Shown: one piece after another, positions 15,014 to 21,225 of the stretch | How positions within the stretch are numbered: the stretch's first letter is position 1 | How the letters are laid out: each line of letters begins with the position of its first letter | Virus record (IMG/VR): IMGVR_UViG_3300043617_000011 | Coordinates: 1 to 31,827 of that record | Source: a virus | Length of the DNA stretch: 31,827 nucleotides | Direction: 5' to 3' (one strand) | Notes under the pieces: model-generated | The model's input: only the letters and a program-made list of their open reading frames with translations | Databases searched by the model: none | What the model was told of the DNA's origin: nothing | Position numbers and translations under genes: made by a program

Positions 15014-15298
15014 ATGTTAAACTTCGACACGGCCGGCCTCTTTCGCGTGTTTGGCGGCCCGGCGGGCCTGCTGAAGGAGATAGACCGTTGGCAGCCCGGG
15101 CTCCCACTTAATTACGGTCAGGTCGCCATGTGGTCGGGGCGTCGCGTTCCGACAAAGTGGATGCCCACAATCATACACATCCTCGAAAAAACCGGGCACT
15201 CGTGCAGTGAGTTTTTGATCGATGACGACGAGCTAGGTCTGATGCCGCCCCCGCCCCCGAGCAAGGGCAAAGGTACGAATGCGCGTCCTCGGGGTTGA
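15014..15298 (+). CDS. Small Cro-like regulator with carph-isopro-type HTH
   Basis: The 94-residue product has an HTH of the carph-isopro kind: LFRVFGGPAGLLKEIDRW, then YGQVAMWSGRRVPTKWMPTIIHILEKTG over about residues 9-62. The family is common as Cro- or CII-like regulators in proteobacterial phages. A proline run and a basic tail follow. GGGAGG lies about 8 bases before the ATG. It is the first plus-strand early gene, divergent from the XRE regulator, and its end overlaps the resolvase gene by 20 bases. Confidence 0.72.
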   Translation: MLNFDTAGLFRVFGGPAGLLKEIDRWQPGLPLNYGQVAMWSGRRVPTKWMPTIIHILEKTGHSCSEFLIDDDELGLMPPPPPSKGKGTNARPRG

Positions 15299-15752
15299 CC
15301 CCGGCGCCAGTGGTGCGCTCGCGATGCTCGACACCGATCTCGGCGCCCTGGTGGTGTGCGACATGCCATCGATCCTGATCAAGGTCGGCACCCATCACCG
15401 CCGCCAGATCTCCGAGTTTTGGCTGGCGGACATCGTCAGGGTTTACGAGCCCGACGCGGCCTGGATCGAGCGTGTTCACGCCCTGCCAAAGCAAGGCGTG
15501 ACCTCGTCCTTTTCGTTTGGCCTGTCCTACGGGCTGGCGCGCGGCGTGTTAGCCGCGTCAGCAGTGCCGGTGACCCTGGTCACGCCCAACGAGTGGAAAC
15601 GTTCCTTCCGCCTTGGCCCGGACAAGGCGGAAGCCCGGGTGATCGCCTCGCGCCTGTTCCCCGCCAATGCCGCCTGTTTTACCCGTGCTAAGGACGATGG
15701 CCGGGCCGAGGCGGCATTGTTGGCGCTGTTCGGGGCGCAACAGAACCCTTAG
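15279..15752 (+). CDS. RuvC-like Holliday junction resolvase
   Basis: The 157-residue protein has the RNase-H-fold acidic set of RuvC-type resolvases: Asp7 in LGVDPGASGAL, Glu64 in WIERV, and the C-terminal DDGRAEAALLAL with Asp139/140 and Glu144. Phage resolvases clear branched DNA before packaging. The HALPKQGVTSSFSFGLSYGLARGVL segment is the typical dimer and DNA-contact region. The start overlaps the upstream gene, so translation is likely coupled. A role in late DNA maturation is expected even though the gene lies in the early block. Confidence 0.85.
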   Translation: MRVLGVDPGASGALAMLDTDLGALVVCDMPSILIKVGTHHRRQISEFWLADIVRVYEPDAAWIERVHALPKQGVTSSFSFGLSYGLARGVLAASAVPVTLVTPNEWKRSFRLGPDKAEARVIASRLFPANAACFTRAKDDGRAEAALLALFGAQQNP

Positions 15753-15761
15753 AACTAACAA

Positions 15762-15787
15762 CGCCGGCAGGATTGGGCCTGCCGGCG
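15762..15787. other. Perfect 10-bp stem-loop before a 26-codon gene
   Basis: CGCCGGCAGG at 15762-15771 pairs with CCTGCCGGCG at 15778-15787 around a 6-base loop. No T-run follows. It sits between the resolvase stop and a strong AAAGGAGAG ribosome site. It may be a processing or stabilising hairpin for the downstream message, or a weak attenuator. Confidence 0.55.
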
Positions 15788-15806
15788 CTGCCGAAAGGAG
15801 AGTGTG

Positions 15807-15887
15807 ATGGGTAGAAGCCATCTGCTGCTCCGGGTACGTATTGTGGTGATCTGGCGTATTCGCGTCAAGATTATCCGCAAGACGTAA
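15807..15887 (+). CDS. Basic hydrophobic micropeptide (26 aa)
   Basis: ATG 15807 follows AAAGGAGAG with good spacing and opens a 26-codon frame ending in TAA. The product is rich in Arg, Lys, Val and Ile (RIVVIWRIRVKIIRK in the C-terminal half) with no acidic residue. The gene is framed by a perfect stem-loop and a strong terminator, as a compact unit would be. No family is recognised. A membrane-active or nucleic-acid-binding peptide is conceivable. Chance translation of a leader is the main alternative. Confidence 0.5.
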   Translation: MGRSHLLLRVRIVVIWRIRVKIIRKT

Positions 15888-15894
15888 CCGGAGA

Positions 15895-15927
15895 GGGCCG
15901 GCCCGCGAGGGCTGGCCCGTTCCTTTT
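15895..15927 (+). terminator. Intrinsic terminator with GCGA tetraloop
   Basis: GGGCCGGCCC at 15895-15904 pairs with GGGCTGGCCC at 15909-15918 (one G-U pair) around a GCGA tetraloop, followed by GTTCCTTTT. It ends the regulator, resolvase and micropeptide transcript and separates it from the SNF2 gene. Confidence 0.82.
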
Positions 15928-15957
15928 AGGCATGTAGTGTCGCGTGCGTTTTCTCGC

Positions 15958-16024
15958 TTGACACGCCCCGAGACACCCGCACACATTAGCCCCCGTTAAC
16001 CAAGACTATACCCACAGGATACCT
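15958..16024 (+). promoter_or_regulatory. Possible promoter and operator of the replication block
   Basis: A consensus -35 TTGACA lies at 15958-15963, just after a terminator and 87 bases before the SNF2 start. The -10 region (around 15981-15987) is poor. TACCCACAGGATACCT at 16009-16024 nearly repeats a sequence overlapping the palindrome at 14623-14638, so this promoter could share a regulator with the divergent region. Confidence 0.35.
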
Positions 16025-16049
16025 ACATCTTGTTGGGTGCGGGGGTTTT

Positions 16050-17474
16050 ATGTCCGCAGCCGCTCTCTCACTGCTCCGGGATTATCAGGCGCAAGGCATC
16101 GCCTGGCTGTGTACGCAACTACAAGACCACAGAGCCGTGCTGCTGGCCGACGAGATGGGCCTTGGCAAGACCCTGCAGGCCTTGCTCGCCGCCGCGCAGC
16201 GCGACGCCAGGCGTGTGCTGATCGTCTGCCCGGCCGGGGCGCGGCGTGTCTGGCTGAACGAGATTAAACGCTGGCTGCCGAGCTGGGCCGACCGAATTGT
16301 CCTGGTCGAGCCGGGCTACAAACTCACCACCGTCAAGACCTGCCTCGATCGGCAAACCTTCGTCCTGATCGTCGGCTATGATGAGTTCTCCGACCGCACC
16401 AGCCAACTGGCCCACCATTTGCGCGCTCGGCGGTTTGACCTGCTGATATGCGACGAAGCGCATTACCTGAAGAACCAGAGTAACCGTACCCAGGCGCTCT
16501 ACGGGCACCGCGGCTCTGGGAGGGGGGTCCAGTCTGCCGCGGCAAAGGTGATCCTCCTAAGCGGGACACCAACCCCCAATCACGCCGGCGAACTGTGGCA
16601 GCACTATCGGACTTTCTGGCCCGAGGCGGTGAAGAACAATGCCGGCCGGTCCTTGAGCCAGATCGAGTTTGAAGACCGCTTCACCCGCTATCGGGATACG
16701 CCTTTCGGGCGCCAGGTGACCGGCTCAAAAAACCAGACGATCTTGCGGCATGCGCTGCGAGACAAGATCCTGCGCCGTCGCAAAGACGAGGTGTTGGCCG
16801 AGCTGCCGCCGCTCGTCCTGCAGGATATCCCGCTAGCCGGGCCGGGCCAGCCAGCCAGTTGGCTGAGCGGGCTCAAACCCGAAACCCGAGCGCTGGCGGC
16901 GAAGCTCCATTACGCCGCCGAGCACGCCTCCGACAACGAATTGCTGAAGACATTACGCAACCCCGATACCGCGGCCGCTACCGTGCGCCGCGAGTTGGGG
17001 TTGATGAAGGTCCCTGCGACCATCCGGTGGGTAGAGGAGCGTCTCGCCTCGGCCGACAAGCTCCTGCTCTTCGCCTGGCACCACGAGGTGATCGACCATC
17101 TGGCTCGGGGGCTCGCCGAGTTCGCCCCGGTGATGGTCACTGGCAGGTCGACGCCCAATGCCCGCGCCTTGGCCGTCCAGGACTTTCAATCCAACCCCGG
17201 AACCCGGGTATTCATCGGCCAAATCCTGGCGGCTGGGACCGCGATCACCCTGACCGCGGCCTCCGAGGTCGCGATTGTCGAACCGAGCTGGGTCCCCGGC
17301 GAAAACCTCCAGGCGATCGCCCGGGCACACCGGTTGGGCCAACGCGACATGGTCCTGGGCAGCTTCCTCTACCTGCCTGGCACGCTCGACGAGCGGATCA
17401 TGCGGGTGTTCCGCCGCAAAGCGGCCGAGATCAGCGAACTCCAAGGAGATACTGAAGATGCAAGCGCAGCTTAA
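16050..17474 (+). CDS. SNF2-family DNA-dependent ATPase/helicase
   Basis: The 474-residue protein has all main SF2/SNF2 motifs: RDYQAQGIAWL (Q-like) at residue 10, DEMGLGKT (motif I) at 34-41, CDEAHYLKN (motif II) at 134-142, LLSGTPTPN (motif III) at 169-177, a LLFAWHHEVIDHLARGL helicase-C opening near 340, and QAIARAHRLGQ (motif VI) near 422-432. Its compact size, lacking accessory domains, is usual for phage SNF2 proteins. They are thought to remodel or translocate on DNA during replication or recombination. The gene opens the replication operon after a terminator; its end overlaps the next gene. Confidence 0.9.
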   Translation: MSAAALSLLRDYQAQGIAWLCTQLQDHRAVLLADEMGLGKTLQALLAAAQRDARRVLIVCPAGARRVWLNEIKRWLPSWADRIVLVEPGYKLTTVKTCLDRQTFVLIVGYDEFSDRTSQLAHHLRARRFDLLICDEAHYLKNQSNRTQALYGHRGSGRGVQSAAAKVILLSGTPTPNHAGELWQHYRTFWPEAVKNNAGRSLSQIEFEDRFTRYRDTPFGRQVTGSKNQTILRHALRDKILRRRKDEVLAELPPLVLQDIPLAGPGQPASWLSGLKPETRALAAKLHYAAEHASDNELLKTLRNPDTAAATVRRELGLMKVPATIRWVEERLASADKLLLFAWHHEVIDHLARGLAEFAPVMVTGRSTPNARALAVQDFQSNPGTRVFIGQILAAGTAITLTAASEVAIVEPSWVPGENLQAIARAHRLGQRDMVLGSFLYLPGTLDERIMRVFRRKAAEISELQGDTEDASAA

Positions 17475-17961
17475 CGTTACGTTCGATCTGGACACCGCCG
17501 CGGGGCGTGCGGAGTTCCAGCGGATGCTTCATCTGACGGCACAGCCGGACGAGCGGCAGGACATGCCAGCGGCGTCAGACCTGCCGGCAGGCCCTGCCGA
17601 GCCGGGTCAGGCTGCGGCGACGCTCACCGGCCGCCAGGCGGCGGCGGCTAAGGCTCGTGCCGCCAAGGCTGCCAAGGCTGCAGCGCCCATTGAGAATGGC
17701 GAGGACCTCAGCGGCCCAGCTAACGGGCACGACGAGGCGGAAGATATCGGCCTCACCGATCCCGGTATGTCGCCGGCCGAGGCTAAGGAGGCCGCTCTTG
17801 GCCTGGTGCGCGAGATCTACGCCGCCGGCAAGGTGGCGGAGGTGAAAGCGCTGCAGAAAGCCTGGGCGATCGCAAAGTTCTACGACGTGCCCGACGCGAA
17901 GGGGCACGAGTTCTATCAGCAGGTGATGAAGCTGGCGCACGAGACCGGTCTGCGAAAGTAG
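17458..17961 (+). CDS. Hypothetical protein with disordered N-terminal half (167 aa)
   Basis: ATG 17458 follows CCAAGGAGATACT and overlaps the SNF2 stop by 17 bases. Residues 1-30 form a short ordered start (VTFDLDTAAGRAEFQRMLHL). Residues about 35-105 are Ala/Pro/Glu-rich and probably unstructured, with an AAAKARAAKAAKAA stretch. The C-terminal 60 residues are helical (EAALGLVREIYAAGKVAEVKAL, then HEFYQQVMKLAHETGL). The family is not recognised. Its place between the SNF2 helicase and the DUF2800 nuclease suggests a replication or recombination partner. Confidence 0.65.
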   Translation: MQAQLNVTFDLDTAAGRAEFQRMLHLTAQPDERQDMPAASDLPAGPAEPGQAAATLTGRQAAAAKARAAKAAKAAAPIENGEDLSGPANGHDEAEDIGLTDPGMSPAEAKEAALGLVREIYAAGKVAEVKALQKAWAIAKFYDVPDAKGHEFYQQVMKLAHETGLRK

Positions 17962-18000
17962 TCCGGTGACCGCGTCAGCACGTCATGCGAGCGAGCGAGC

Positions 18001-19176
18001 ATGACCGAGCACTCGCTCTTGGGGGCGTCGAGCGCCCATCGCTGGTTGAACTGCCCGGGGTCTTTCAGGCTGTCGCAGACCGCGCCGCACCGGCCGTCCT
18101 CGGTTTACGCCGCAACAGGCACCCTGGCGCACGAGTTGATCGAAACCGGCGTGCGGGACGGGAGCTTTCGCTGCGACGAGAGCCGCCGCGATCATGTTCT
18201 GCTGCGCGACGATCACCTGATCAAGATCGACCGGGACCTGATCGACGGCGTCAACCTGATGCTGGGCTATCTTCACCCGCTCAGGGTCAGGTCGACCTGG
18301 TCGGGTGTCGAGTTTCGCGTCGACCTGGCCGAGTATTTCCCGATGCCCCCTTCTGTGCCGGTGTTCGGCACGGTCGACGCCGCGGCCCTCGTGGGCAAAA
18401 CCCTTGAGGTCATCGACTACAAAAACGGCTCTGGCATCACGGTCGACGCGGCCCTGAACTCGCAACTGCTTTTCTATGCTGCCGGGGTTTTGCCGTATCT
18501 GCGGCAGGATTTTGGCAAGATGCCGCCGCTCCGGCATATCAAGCTCACCATCGTGCAGCCGCACGCCCCAGGGGTCGCCCCGATCCGCTCCTGGGAAATC
18601 GATGTGGTCGATCTCTTGATGTGGGTGGACGAGGTGCTCGTCCCCGGAGTGGAGGCCTGCGCCCAGCCGGACGCGCCGCTCAACCCCGGCTCCTGGTGTC
18701 GGTTCTGCCCGGTCTCGCACGCTTGTCCCAAGCTCATGGCCGACGCTCTTGAGATGGCGAAAGCCGAGTTCGACGACGACCGGGTGCCTGACGATGTCAG
18801 CGAACTGGCTCGCGCGCTCGACACTGCCGAGCGGGCCGAGTTGTGGGTCTCTCGCATTCGCGAGTTCGCGATCGACCAACTGCAACACCAGATCCGCATC
18901 CCTGGCTGGGGTCTGGTCCCGACCCGCCCGACCAGAAAATGGCTCGCCCCCGACGCTGATATCGTCCGCCGGTTGGTCGACCTCGGTGTCGATATCGAAG
19001 AGGTCTGGGAAGAACGGGTGCGCTCGCCGGCGCAGATAGAAAAACTGCTCCACCGCAGCCGCAAGGGCCGGGCGATCTGGGACAAGGCCCAGGCACTGGT
19101 CGAAGCCCGGTCGTCGGGGGTCAAGCTAGGGCGCGACGCCCACGCCGACGCCCGAGAGGATTTCCTCGATGAATAG
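18001..19176 (+). CDS. DUF2800 family Cas4/AddB-like PD-(D/E)XK nuclease
   Basis: The 391-residue protein carries the motifs of the RecB-like nuclease superfamily: HRWLNCPGS at 13-21, GTLAHEL at 40-46, GTVDAA with Asp126, LEVIDYKNGSG with Asp139 and Lys141, and NSQLLFYA with Gln155. Cys18 together with Cys233, Cys236 and Cys242 (WCRFC and HACP) makes a Cas4-like iron-sulphur cluster plausible. Phage members are paired with DUF2815 and probably process DNA ends for recombination. The start lacks a strong ribosome site but no better in-frame start exists. The stop region overlaps the next small gene. Confidence 0.85.
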   Translation: MTEHSLLGASSAHRWLNCPGSFRLSQTAPHRPSSVYAATGTLAHELIETGVRDGSFRCDESRRDHVLLRDDHLIKIDRDLIDGVNLMLGYLHPLRVRSTWSGVEFRVDLAEYFPMPPSVPVFGTVDAAALVGKTLEVIDYKNGSGITVDAALNSQLLFYAAGVLPYLRQDFGKMPPLRHIKLTIVQPHAPGVAPIRSWEIDVVDLLMWVDEVLVPGVEACAQPDAPLNPGSWCRFCPVSHACPKLMADALEMAKAEFDDDRVPDDVSELARALDTAERAELWVSRIREFAIDQLQHQIRIPGWGLVPTRPTRKWLAPDADIVRRLVDLGVDIEEVWEERVRSPAQIEKLLHRSRKGRAIWDKAQALVEARSSGVKLGRDAHADAREDFLDE

Positions 19177-19357
19177 CCCGGACGGTGTCGCTCTCGCCGA
19201 GGACCGTTTTCGGCTGGCGCGTCCGGCCATCGAAAGCCGGCCCTGCCTGAAACCTTTGCGCCCGGTGGTCTGGGTCACGACCGAGACACTGAGCCGAGAC
19301 CCGGCCAAACGCTGGCAGGACATGGGCTACGGCGTCTTCTGTCTGGTGGGTGAGTGA
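19169..19357 (+). CDS. Hypothetical protein (62 aa) between DUF2800 and DUF2815
   Basis: The ATG overlaps the nuclease stop (ATGAATAG). The product has a VALAEDRFRLARPAIESRPC segment and a PVVWVTTETLSRDPAKRWQDMGYGVFCLV ending that looks like a strand-helix-strand unit. I do not know the family. Coupling to the nuclease, and the DUF2815 gene 23 bases downstream, suggest a small partner of the recombination pair. Confidence 0.6.
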   Translation: MNSPDGVALAEDRFRLARPAIESRPCLKPLRPVVWVTTETLSRDPAKRWQDMGYGVFCLVGE

Positions 19358-19380
19358 TTTAACCAAGGAGACCTAGCCAC

Positions 19381-19956
19381 ATGGCTGCCAGTGTTCGTAC
19401 CCCGATCGGGGTCTTGAGTTTCCCCAATCTGTTTTCGCCCCGTCCACGCGCCCCCGGCGGCGAGCCCGTCTACCAGTGCTCGATCCTGTTCAACGAGGCC
19501 GCGCAAAAGGACCCGGCTTACCAGGGGCTGCGCAAAGCCGTAGCCGAAGAGATCGACGACAAGTGCGGCACCGGTAAGTCTCAGGACCGCCAGTTCATGG
19601 CAGGGCTGCGCTCGCCGTTCCGGCCGACCGCGGAGAAAGCCTATCAAGGCTACGATATCCCCGGCGGCATCTTTATCTCGCCCTGGACAAAGTCCAAGCC
19701 GGGTCTGGTTGACGCGGTGCGCAACGAAATCCTGGTCGCGGAAGACATTTGGGCCGGCCAGTTGGTGCGGGCGACGGTCAGTCCGTTCTATTACAACACC
19801 AGCGGCAACCGCGGCGTGTCGTTTGCCTTGAACAACCTTCAGGTCTGCAGGACGGACGGTCCTCGGCTCGATGGCCGGCGCGCGGCGTCGCAAGATTTCG
19901 ACGACTATACCGGCGCCGGCGCAGCAGTGATGGAAGACAGTGAACTCCCTTTCTGA
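19381..19956 (+). CDS. DUF2815 single-strand DNA-binding protein
   Basis: The 191-residue product fits DUF2815, a T7-gp2.5-like OB-fold family. Visible features are PIGVLSFPNLFSPRPRAPGGEPVYQCSILF near the start, then FRPTAEKAYQGYDIPGGIFIS, VDAVRNEIL, DIWAGQLVRATVSPFYYN and GVSFALNNLQ. The acidic tail ends MEDSELPF, like the C-terminal tip of bacterial SSB that recruits partner proteins. AAGGAG lies about 11 bases before the ATG. It would coat single strands during phage replication and recombination together with the adjacent nuclease and SNF2 protein. Confidence 0.88.
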   Translation: MAASVRTPIGVLSFPNLFSPRPRAPGGEPVYQCSILFNEAAQKDPAYQGLRKAVAEEIDDKCGTGKSQDRQFMAGLRSPFRPTAEKAYQGYDIPGGIFISPWTKSKPGLVDAVRNEILVAEDIWAGQLVRATVSPFYYNTSGNRGVSFALNNLQVCRTDGPRLDGRRAASQDFDDYTGAGAAVMEDSELPF

Positions 19957-20020
19957 TGGGTGGTTCTGGGCGGCCCTGCTGGGGCTGCTCTTCGTAATCG
20001 GAGGCAGCATTGTCTTCTAG
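19940..20020 (+). CDS. Possible membrane micropeptide (26 aa)
   Basis: GTG 19940 follows GGAAG and opens a 26-codon frame overlapping the DUF2815 stop. The product is one hydrophobic span with a Trp pair (GWFWAALLGLLFVIGGSIVF). The ribosome site of the next gene (GGAGG) lies inside it, so translation would be coupled. Chance is possible, but a clean transmembrane segment in such a short frame is suggestive. Confidence 0.4.
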   Translation: MNSLSDGWFWAALLGLLFVIGGSIVF

Positions 20021-20342
20021 CCGCTCCGAGGTCGGCCCGAACGCAGGGGCCACCAGTACGAAGACGCTAGCACTGCGGGACCGGCCGTCGCTAACCAAAG
20101 TGCAGTTGCATCGAGTGAGAACCATGCGGCGGGCGGGGACACCTATGCCGGCAATCGCGGCGGCGCTTGGCGTACCGATCCTCAGCGTGGTTCACGGAGT
20201 TGAAGGCATGAAAAGCAGGCACGAGAACCCGCCGCGGGCTTGTCTCAATGTCAGCCTTGCTGCCCGCGATTGGTTTCAGTCGAGGCAGTTCCCGGGCGAA
20301 GCGATGTGGCAAACGGTTAACCGCGTGCTCGGAATTTCGTAG
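20010..20342 (+). CDS. Putative HTH protein (110 aa)
   Basis: The start is TTG 20010, about 5 bases after a GGAGG site. The central part (LTKVQLHRVRTMRRAGTPMPAIAAALGVPILSVVHGV) reads as a helix-turn-helix of the recombinase/sigma type. A C-terminal segment (VSLAARDWFQSRQFPGEAMWQTVNRVL) is helical. I know no named family for it. It probably regulates or assists the replication operon in which it lies. Confidence 0.6.
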   Translation: MSSSRSEVGPNAGATSTKTLALRDRPSLTKVQLHRVRTMRRAGTPMPAIAAALGVPILSVVHGVEGMKSRHENPPRACLNVSLAARDWFQSRQFPGEAMWQTVNRVLGIS

Positions 20343-20354
20343 AGGGAAGGAACC

Positions 20355-20810
20355 ATGACTAACGCTCTAAACGCTGAAAAACTTCGCTGCTCCGCGTGCG
20401 GTCTGGTCGCGGCGTGCGACTGCGGTGCTGAATACGTCTCTGCCAGTGCTTATGCCCGTATAGCGCTGACACGTAACCCTGAGAAATCGAACCGGGCATT
20501 GGCTGCTGAAGCCGGGGTCGATAAAAATACAGTTCGAAAAATACGCTTAGGTGGTGATTTTTCACCACCTGACGCTAGTGCTGAAAAGGTTGTCGGGATC
20601 GACGGCAAGTCATATCCCGCGCAGCGCAGGAAAAAGACGCCATCGATGGACCTACCCTTTAAAGATCAGCCCGAAGTGCAGCGGTTTATGAAGGCGCTGT
20701 TAAAGCTCTCGTGGGAGCAGAAGCTATATCTCTGGGATCATGTTCTGCCGAAATACCATCCTCGTGGAATACAGGAGACCGGTCATGGCAAGCAGACGCG
20801 TATTTCCTAA
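20355..20810 (+). CDS. Zinc-ribbon and HTH protein
   Basis: The 151-residue product starts after GGAAGGAACC. Residues 12-25 hold CSACG and CDCG, a likely zinc site. Residues about 44-65 form an HTH (NRALAAEAGVDKNTVRKIR), followed by GDFSPP and the VVGIDGKSYPAQRRKK motif that recurs in phage proteins of this type. A C-terminal helical part (VQRFMKALLKLSWEQKLYLWDHVL) follows. This and the next gene look less GC-rich than neighbours, suggesting separate acquisition. A perfect 9-bp inverted repeat lies inside the gene. DNA binding is likely; the target is unknown. Confidence 0.7.
   Translation: MTNALNAEKLRCSACGLVAACDCGAEYVSASAYARIALTRNPEKSNRALAAEAGVDKNTVRKIRLGGDFSPPDASAEKVVGIDGKSYPAQRRKKTPSMDLPFKDQPEVQRFMKALLKLSWEQKLYLWDHVLPKYHPRGIQETGHGKQTRIS
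20549..20570. repeat. Intragenic 9-bp inverted repeat with TTTT loop
   Basis: AGGTGGTGA at 20549-20557 is the exact reverse complement of TCACCACCT at 20562-20570, separated by four T residues. It lies in the coding sequence just after the HTH, where it encodes the GGDFSPP part. It could be an autoregulatory operator, an RNA hairpin or a codon-driven coincidence. Confidence 0.55.
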
Positions 20811-21219
20811 ACGGATCAAATACGAAATAACGCAAGATGATATCGATTTGTCGACACCGACTTGCGAGAATTGTCCACACGCTCGGGCTCTTAAACGCCA
20901 CACCGGTAGCAAGCGGGTTCGTGTTTACGGCGGTCGTGTCTCGATCATCGGTAGTGACACTTATCGTTACTACTATAGCACACCGAGCTATGTTCACGAG
21001 TTTGAAGTAGCGCGGGATCAGGTCGGGCGTGACGCCTGTAATCCCGGTTTTGCTGTGATCAACTATATTGAACGCACCAAGATTATGGCGTCAGTGCGAC
21101 AAGACCAGATCAACAAGAACCGCCAGGTGCGCGCAGCGCGGCAACTTGCTACAGGCGATACCGTACTTCCATACCGTACCAGAACAGGAACCGCGACAGG
21201 GTTAAGATCGGTGGCCTAG
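20785..21219 (+). CDS. Hypothetical Cys/Tyr-containing protein (144 aa)
   Basis: ATG 20785 follows CAGGAGACC and overlaps the end of the zinc-ribbon gene. The product has a CENCPHARALKRH segment near residue 27 that could bind metal, a Tyr-rich part (DTYRYYYSTPSYVHEFEV), a further Cys at DACNPG, and a basic C-terminus. No family is recognised. It lies immediately upstream of the DNA polymerase and shares its orientation. Confidence 0.6.
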   Translation: MASRRVFPKRIKYEITQDDIDLSTPTCENCPHARALKRHTGSKRVRVYGGRVSIIGSDTYRYYYSTPSYVHEFEVARDQVGRDACNPGFAVINYIERTKIMASVRQDQINKNRQVRAARQLATGDTVLPYRTRTGTATGLRSVA

Positions 21220-21225
21220 TAGATA

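Noticed and set aside
14779-15111. Opposed 110- and 107-codon frames in the divergent control region
   Set aside because: Neither has a ribosome site or gene-like pattern, and one overlaps the start of the carph-isopro gene.
17983-19053. 356-codon minus-strand frame
   Set aside because: It is the shadow of the DUF2800 nuclease, whose motifs and cysteines define the plus strand as coding.
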